From Planctomycetales bacterium (GTDB taxonomy: Bacteria > Planctomycetota > Planctomycetia > Pirellulales > UBA7805): 8,669 nucleotides of DNA. The stretch covers positions 4,512 through 13,180 of the forward strand of contig WVZU01000276.1 in NCBI GenBank assembly GCA_011772275.1, in the 5' to 3' direction. The notes beneath the pieces are model-generated. The model saw only the letters and a program-made list of their open reading frames with translations, did no database searches and had not been told where the DNA came from. Positions within the stretch are counted from its first letter, which is position 1, and each line of letters opens with the position of its first letter. The position numbers were made by a program, and so were the translations under genes. Below, piece after piece: positions 5,655-8,669 of this stretch.

Positions 5655-5792
5655 ATGCAAGTTGCGGGATCAAAAATGCAGAAGGCCAGATACAAGGCGG
5701 AAGGTGCGATGCCCGCCAGCCACCGGCCCTTTGTCCCCAACCCACATCCCGTGTCCCACATCCCAAATCCCGTATCCCCTAACCCAAAATGA
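5655..5792 (+). CDS. Candidate 45-codon leader ORF coupling ptsI to DUF2344
   Basis: AGGAG at 5645-5649, overlapping the ptsI stop TAG, lies five bases before ATG 5655. The frame runs through the whole gap and stops at TGA 5790-5792, which overlaps the DUF2344 ATG (5789-5791) as ATGA. The predicted peptide starts MQVAGSKMQKARYKAEGAM and ends in a Pro/Asn-rich repeat (PNPHPVSHIPNPVSPNPK) encoded by the 7-nt array. I recognise no family. The good ribosome binding site, absence of one for DUF2344 and the stop/start overlap suggest translational coupling. The alternative is that repeat DNA happens to be open in this frame. Confidence 0.35.
   Translation: MQVAGSKMQKARYKAEGAMPASHRPFVPNPHPVSHIPNPVSPNPK
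5735..5785. repeat. C-run array with exact 7-nt period (G-quadruplex-capable minus strand)
   Basis: Seven C-runs begin at 5741, 5748, 5755, 5762, 5769, 5776 and 5783, exactly seven bases apart, preceded by an extra CCCC at 5735-5738. Units read CCCACAT, CCCGTGT, CCCACAT, CCCAAAT, CCCGTAT, CCCCTAA, CCC. A 21-base superperiod (CCCGTGTCC / CCCGTATCC) gives a 7-residue repeat in the overlapping small ORF. The minus strand carries GGG runs with 3-4 base loops, enough for one or two intramolecular G-quadruplexes; the plus strand and mRNA are C-rich. The array ends three bases before the DUF2344 ATG. Confidence 0.85.
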
Positions 5793-6439
5793 CTCGACAG
5801 CGCTACCGCATCCGTTTTCGCAAGCAGGGCGATCTGCGATGGATCAGCCACCGCGATCTGCTCCGCACGCTGGAACGGCTGTTTCGCCGCGCCGAACTCA
5901 AACTGGCCATGACCGAGGGGTTCCATCCGCGACCGCGGATGAGCTTTGCTTCGGCACTGGCCGTCGGCGTCACCGGGCTGGATGAAGTCATGGAACTGGA
6001 ACTGGCCGAAGCCACCCCTGCCGCGGAACTTTTGCAACGCCTGCAGCAACACACCGTTGCCGGACTGCAGTTCCACGCCGTGGAGGCCTTGGCCGCAAAC
6101 TCACCCAAGGGACGAGTGGTCAGTGTGACCTACGAGTGCCCGGTACCTGAGCAGCGTCGAGCGGAAATTGCGGGGGCTATCCAGCGGCTGTTGGGCGAAC
6201 AGACCCACTGGGTCGCTCGCCCAGGTGGCAAGCAACCGGTGGAGGTCCGTCGCACGATCGGGCGGCTGGAACTGGCCGGCGACCGCCTGCAGATGCAGCT
6301 GACCGTCACGCCCCAAAACCCCGCTCGACCGCGCGAACTGCTCGCCGCGATCGGGCTGGGCAGCCCGCTCGACGACCAGGACCAGGAACTCGTGCTCACC
6401 CGCACCACCGTCGATTTGACCAACATGGAAAGATCATGA
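5789..6439 (+). CDS. DUF2344 (TIGR03936) radical-SAM-linked protein
   Basis: This 216-residue protein belongs to the DUF2344 family, usually encoded beside or fused to a B12-binding radical SAM protein and next to rng-rplU-rpmA; its biochemical function is not established. Diagnostic parts are the N-terminal RYRIRFRKQGDLRWISHRDLLRTLER (5-30), matching the family's RxRFxKxGxLRFLSHxDL, and TEGFHPRPRMSFASALAVGV (42-61). Length is normal. No Shine-Dalgarno precedes the ATG (upstream is CCTAACCCAAA), so translation may depend on coupling to the small ORF whose TGA overlaps its start. The radical SAM partner is not in this window. It overlaps rng by ATGA, a sign of a shared transcript and coupled translation. 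Confidence 0.9.
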   Translation: MTRQRYRIRFRKQGDLRWISHRDLLRTLERLFRRAELKLAMTEGFHPRPRMSFASALAVGVTGLDEVMELELAEATPAAELLQRLQQHTVAGLQFHAVEALAANSPKGRVVSVTYECPVPEQRRAEIAGAIQRLLGEQTHWVARPGGKQPVEVRRTIGRLELAGDRLQMQLTVTPQNPARPRELLAAIGLGSPLDDQDQELVLTRTTVDLTNMERS

Positions 6440-8082
6440 AAAGCGAAATGTTAATCAACGTGTCGCAGCCGGAAGAATGCCGGATTGCGATCTGTGAAGA
6501 CGGCGTGCTGGAAGAACTGTACGTCGAACGGACCAGCCAGGACAACTATGTCGGCAATGTTTACAAAGGCGTGGTGGTGAACCTCGAGCCCAGTATTCAG
6601 GCGGCGTTTGTCGACTTTGGCGTCGGCCGTAACGGTTTCCTGCACATCAGCGACCTGGAACCGCAATACTACCGCCAGGCGGGACTCGATCCAGCAGCCT
6701 ATGTCGAAAATGCGTCCGACGTGCCCAGCTCGTTTCGCGATAACGGCGGGAACGGTGCTCAGGGCAAGTCAAGCGGTCGGCGGGAAAATACGAGGCGACC
6801 ACGCGGCCGGCGGCCACGCACGGGTGGACGACCACGCGTAAAACCCCCCATCCAGGAGGTATTACGCCGCGGGGACGAGGTCGTTGTCCAGGTGATCAAG
6901 GAAGGCATCGGCAACAAAGGACCCACCCTTTCCACCTACATTAGCATCCCCGGCCGCTACCTCGTCCTCATGCCTGCCCTGGGCCGCGTCGGCGTCTCGC
7001 GAAAAATCGAGGACGAAGAGGACCGCCGCCGCCTCCGCGATATCCTCCTGGATCTCAACCCCCCCAAAGGCCTTGGTTTCATTATCCGCACCGCCGGCAC
7101 GGGACGCACCAAGCGGGAGCTGTCGCGCGACATGGCCTACCTGCTGCGGCTGTGGAAGGTGATCGTGCGGCGAATCAAAAAGTCTGTGGCACCCACGGAT
7201 ATCTACGAAGAAAGCGATATGATCATCCGCACGATTCGCGATATTTTCACCGGCGAAGTCGATGTGATCTGGGTCGATCAACAGCAGGCTTACGAACGAG
7301 CCAAGGAATTTCTGCAGATGGTGATGCCCCGCTATGTGGGCCGCCTGCAACACTATTCGGGCAAGGAACCCCTCTTTCACAAGTACCGCCTGGAAGACGA
7401 AATCCGGAAAATCCATATGCGCGAAGTGCCGCTGAAACATGGGGGGTCGATCGTGATCGACCAAACCGAGGCCCTGGTAGCCATCGACGTGAACAGCGGC
7501 AGCTTTCGTACCGAAGGCGATGCCGAAGAATCGGCCTACCAGATCAACCAACTGGCCGCCAAGGAAATCGCACGGCAGCTGCGGCTGCGGGACCTGGGCG
7601 GCGTCGTGGTGAACGACTTTATCGATATGCGGATGGAACGGCACCGTCGCGGTGTCGAACGCTCGTTGCGCGATGCGGTCAAAAGGGACCGCGCGCGGAC
7701 AAAAATCCTGCGAACCAGCCCTTTCGGACTGATCGAAATGACCCGCCAGCGGATTCGCCCCAGCCTCAAACGCAGCGTCTACCGTGAATGTCCCGGCTGT
7801 ACCGGCGCGGGCGTCGTGAAAACCCCCGAAAGCCTCTCGCTGGAAGTCGTGCGGCTGCTGATGCTGGCCGCCCAGACGCCCGACGTGGCACGCATTCACG
7901 TCACCGTGGCCGAAGAGGTGGCCAGCTACCTGAACAACAAGAAACGCCGTGATATCTCCAAACTGGAAGATGAGGCCGAAGTATCGGTGCTGATCTTCGG
8001 CAAGGAGACCAGTCTGCCGGAACAGGTCGAAATTGAGTGCCTGGACGGGTCGGGCCGAGCCCTGCCGTTTGACTACCAGTAG
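6436..8082 (+). CDS. rng: Ribonuclease G/E with Arg-rich insertion in the S1 domain
   Basis: This endoribonuclease of the RNase E/G family cuts single-stranded AU-rich RNA in rRNA maturation and mRNA decay. It has 548 residues, closer to RNase G (about 490) than to RNase E with its long tail. The S1 domain (about 38-170: NVYKGVVVNLEPSIQAAFVDFG, GFLHISDL, then GDEVVVQVIKEGIGNKGPTLSTYIS) is split by a low-complexity basic insert at about 95-138 (GRRENTRRPRGRRPRTGGR). The RNase H-like core carries the Mg-binding aspartates D351 (LVAIDVNSGSF) and D394 (VVNDFIDM). CPGC (452-455) is the zinc-link motif that joins subunits. An alternative start is the ATG at codon 5. Its ATG overlaps the DUF2344 stop, with GGAAAG upstream; rplU follows after 181 bases. 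Confidence 0.95.
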   Translation: MKSEMLINVSQPEECRIAICEDGVLEELYVERTSQDNYVGNVYKGVVVNLEPSIQAAFVDFGVGRNGFLHISDLEPQYYRQAGLDPAAYVENASDVPSSFRDNGGNGAQGKSSGRRENTRRPRGRRPRTGGRPRVKPPIQEVLRRGDEVVVQVIKEGIGNKGPTLSTYISIPGRYLVLMPALGRVGVSRKIEDEEDRRRLRDILLDLNPPKGLGFIIRTAGTGRTKRELSRDMAYLLRLWKVIVRRIKKSVAPTDIYEESDMIIRTIRDIFTGEVDVIWVDQQQAYERAKEFLQMVMPRYVGRLQHYSGKEPLFHKYRLEDEIRKIHMREVPLKHGGSIVIDQTEALVAIDVNSGSFRTEGDAEESAYQINQLAAKEIARQLRLRDLGGVVVNDFIDMRMERHRRGVERSLRDAVKRDRARTKILRTSPFGLIEMTRQRIRPSLKRSVYRECPGCTGAGVVKTPESLSLEVVRLLMLAAQTPDVARIHVTVAEEVASYLNNKKRRDISKLEDEAEVSVLIFGKETSLPEQVEIECLDGSGRALPFDYQ

Positions 8083-8104
8083 CCGCTGCCAACCCCCCCA
8101 GCGG
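8083..8104 (+). terminator. Hairpin right after the rng stop, weak terminator candidate
   Basis: CCGCTG (8083-8088) pairs with CAGCGG (8099-8104) around a 10-base C-rich loop, starting at the first base after the rng TAG. There is no T-tract, so intrinsic termination is doubtful; it may protect the 3' end or be a processing site between rng and rplU. A weak promoter (TCGACG 8107-8112, 17 bases, TACACT 8130-8135; 4/6 each) follows and could serve rplU. Confidence 0.25.
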
Positions 8105-8263
8105 GCTCGACGGCCCCCGCCAGCAGCACTACACTAATAGATCTCCCCGTAAACCCGTCTGCTCACCGCCTGGCACCACAATTTTGAAAACGCGACAAGA
8201 CACGGCAGAACACGCGCGATGACCCAGCGCCGTTCCCTCGTGGCAACCCCTGGATACCGACCC

Positions 8264-8578
8264 ATGTACGCGATCATCCATGACAGTGGCAAACAACTCA
8301 AAGTGGAAGAAGGCGACCAGCTGAACGTCGATTACCGCGACGTGCACAAAGGCGACCAGCTGACATTCGACAACGTGCTGTGCGTTAGTGGTGAAGACGG
8401 GGTGCGGATCGGTAAACCCACGCTGGAGGGAGCGTCGGTGACCGCCGAAGTGGTCGGCGTGAGCCGCGGTCCCAAACTGGTCGTCCAAAAAATCCGCCGC
8501 CGTAAGAATTCGCGGCGCAAGACCGGCCACCGCCAGCTGTACACCACGGTCAAGATCAACAAGATCGTGGCCCCCTGA
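8264..8578 (+). CDS. rplU: Large-subunit ribosomal protein bL21
   Basis: bL21 binds 23S rRNA in the 50S subunit. The ATG at 8264 gives 104 residues, the normal length. It begins MYAIIHDSGKQLKVEEGD, matching the family's MYAVfxxGGKQ start, continues with RIGKPTLEGASVTAEVV, and has the rRNA-binding basic signature KIRRRKNSRRKTGHRQLYT (77-95). The frame stays open upstream to an ATG at 8219, but those 15 residues are not part of L21. The Shine-Dalgarno is weak (GGA in the TGGATACCGACCC before ATG). It follows DUF2344 and rng, as in many bacteria. rpmA (bL27), the usual next gene, is not found in the remaining 91 bases. Confidence 0.97.
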   Translation: MYAIIHDSGKQLKVEEGDQLNVDYRDVHKGDQLTFDNVLCVSGEDGVRIGKPTLEGASVTAEVVGVSRGPKLVVQKIRRRKNSRRKTGHRQLYTTVKINKIVAP

Positions 8579-8590
8579 TCCCGCGGCCCC

Positions 8591-8625
8591 GCCTGCCCAG
8601 GCCCGGCGATCCGCCCCCGGGGCGG
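8591..8625 (+). terminator. GC-rich hairpins downstream of rplU, weak terminator candidate
   Basis: After rplU come a small inverted repeat GCCT/AGGC (8591-8602) and a stronger one, CCGCCC/GGGCGG (8611-8625, three-base loop). No T-run follows, only CCAAATCG. They could slow polymerase or shape the rplU-to-downstream junction, but true termination is uncertain. The last 91 bases hold no gene that I can recognise. Confidence 0.2.
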
Positions 8626-8669
8626 CCAAATCGTGAAGTCCCCACAGGTCGGTCCCCCCACCCGGCGGC

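Noticed and set aside
6862..7899. 345-codon open frame on the minus strand opposite rng
   Set aside because: It is antisense to the conserved RNase G core, is His/Asp/Ala-rich and has no domain; a codon-bias shadow.
8219..8263. 15-residue N-terminal extension of L21
   Set aside because: L21 proteins begin at the MYAI motif encoded at 8264; the upstream residues are not family-like.

Overview
The window is ordinary bacterial chromosome of high GC, densely packed with housekeeping and regulatory genes. No phage, transposase, CRISPR, rRNA or tRNA genes were seen. The combination hpf - ptsN - HPr - ptsI followed by DUF2344 - rng - rplU, together with a small sulfite-oxidase-fold protein, is what I would expect of a planctomycete (Pirellula-like). 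That placement is an inference from gene order and protein style, not from a marker gene.

Left edge (1-111): the window opens inside the end of a P-II-like signalling protein (visible motif SGRIGDGKI). A perfect 22-bp inverted repeat (1-22 / 74-95) disrupts it, and this looks like a fold-back junction. Bases 112-594 hold a 160-residue stand-alone molybdopterin-oxidoreductase-fold protein that lacks the expected cofactor cysteine. Tail to tail with it lies lysA (minus strand), encoding diaminopimelate decarboxylase, the last step of lysine synthesis.

A divergent intergenic region of about 500 bases (1937-2462) carries plausible sigma-70-type promoters for lysA (minus) and hpf (plus), and a small array of 17-bp imperfect repeats. 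All genes from here on read rightward. hpf encodes a ribosome hibernation factor. ptsN, an HPr gene and ptsI encode a complete soluble phosphorelay (PEP to EI to HPr to EIIA) with no sugar permease in view. This resembles the regulatory nitrogen-PTS arrangement of proteobacteria, where hpf and ptsN are also neighbours.

The second block is DUF2344 (partner of a radical-SAM protein), rng (RNase G/E, overlapping DUF2344 by ATGA) and rplU (ribosomal protein L21), a common RNA/translation cluster. The 142-base gap between ptsI and DUF2344 holds an exact 7-nt-period array of C-runs, which is G-quadruplex-capable on the minus strand. The array lies inside a 45-codon ORF with a good Shine-Dalgarno whose stop overlaps the DUF2344 start. 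ptsI, which also lacks a Shine-Dalgarno, is likewise preceded by an open frame whose stop directly abuts its ATG. I see no clearly new multi-gene system; the items most worth checking are the left-edge fold-back, the heptad array with its small ORF, the permease-less PTS cluster and the Arg-rich insert in RNase G.
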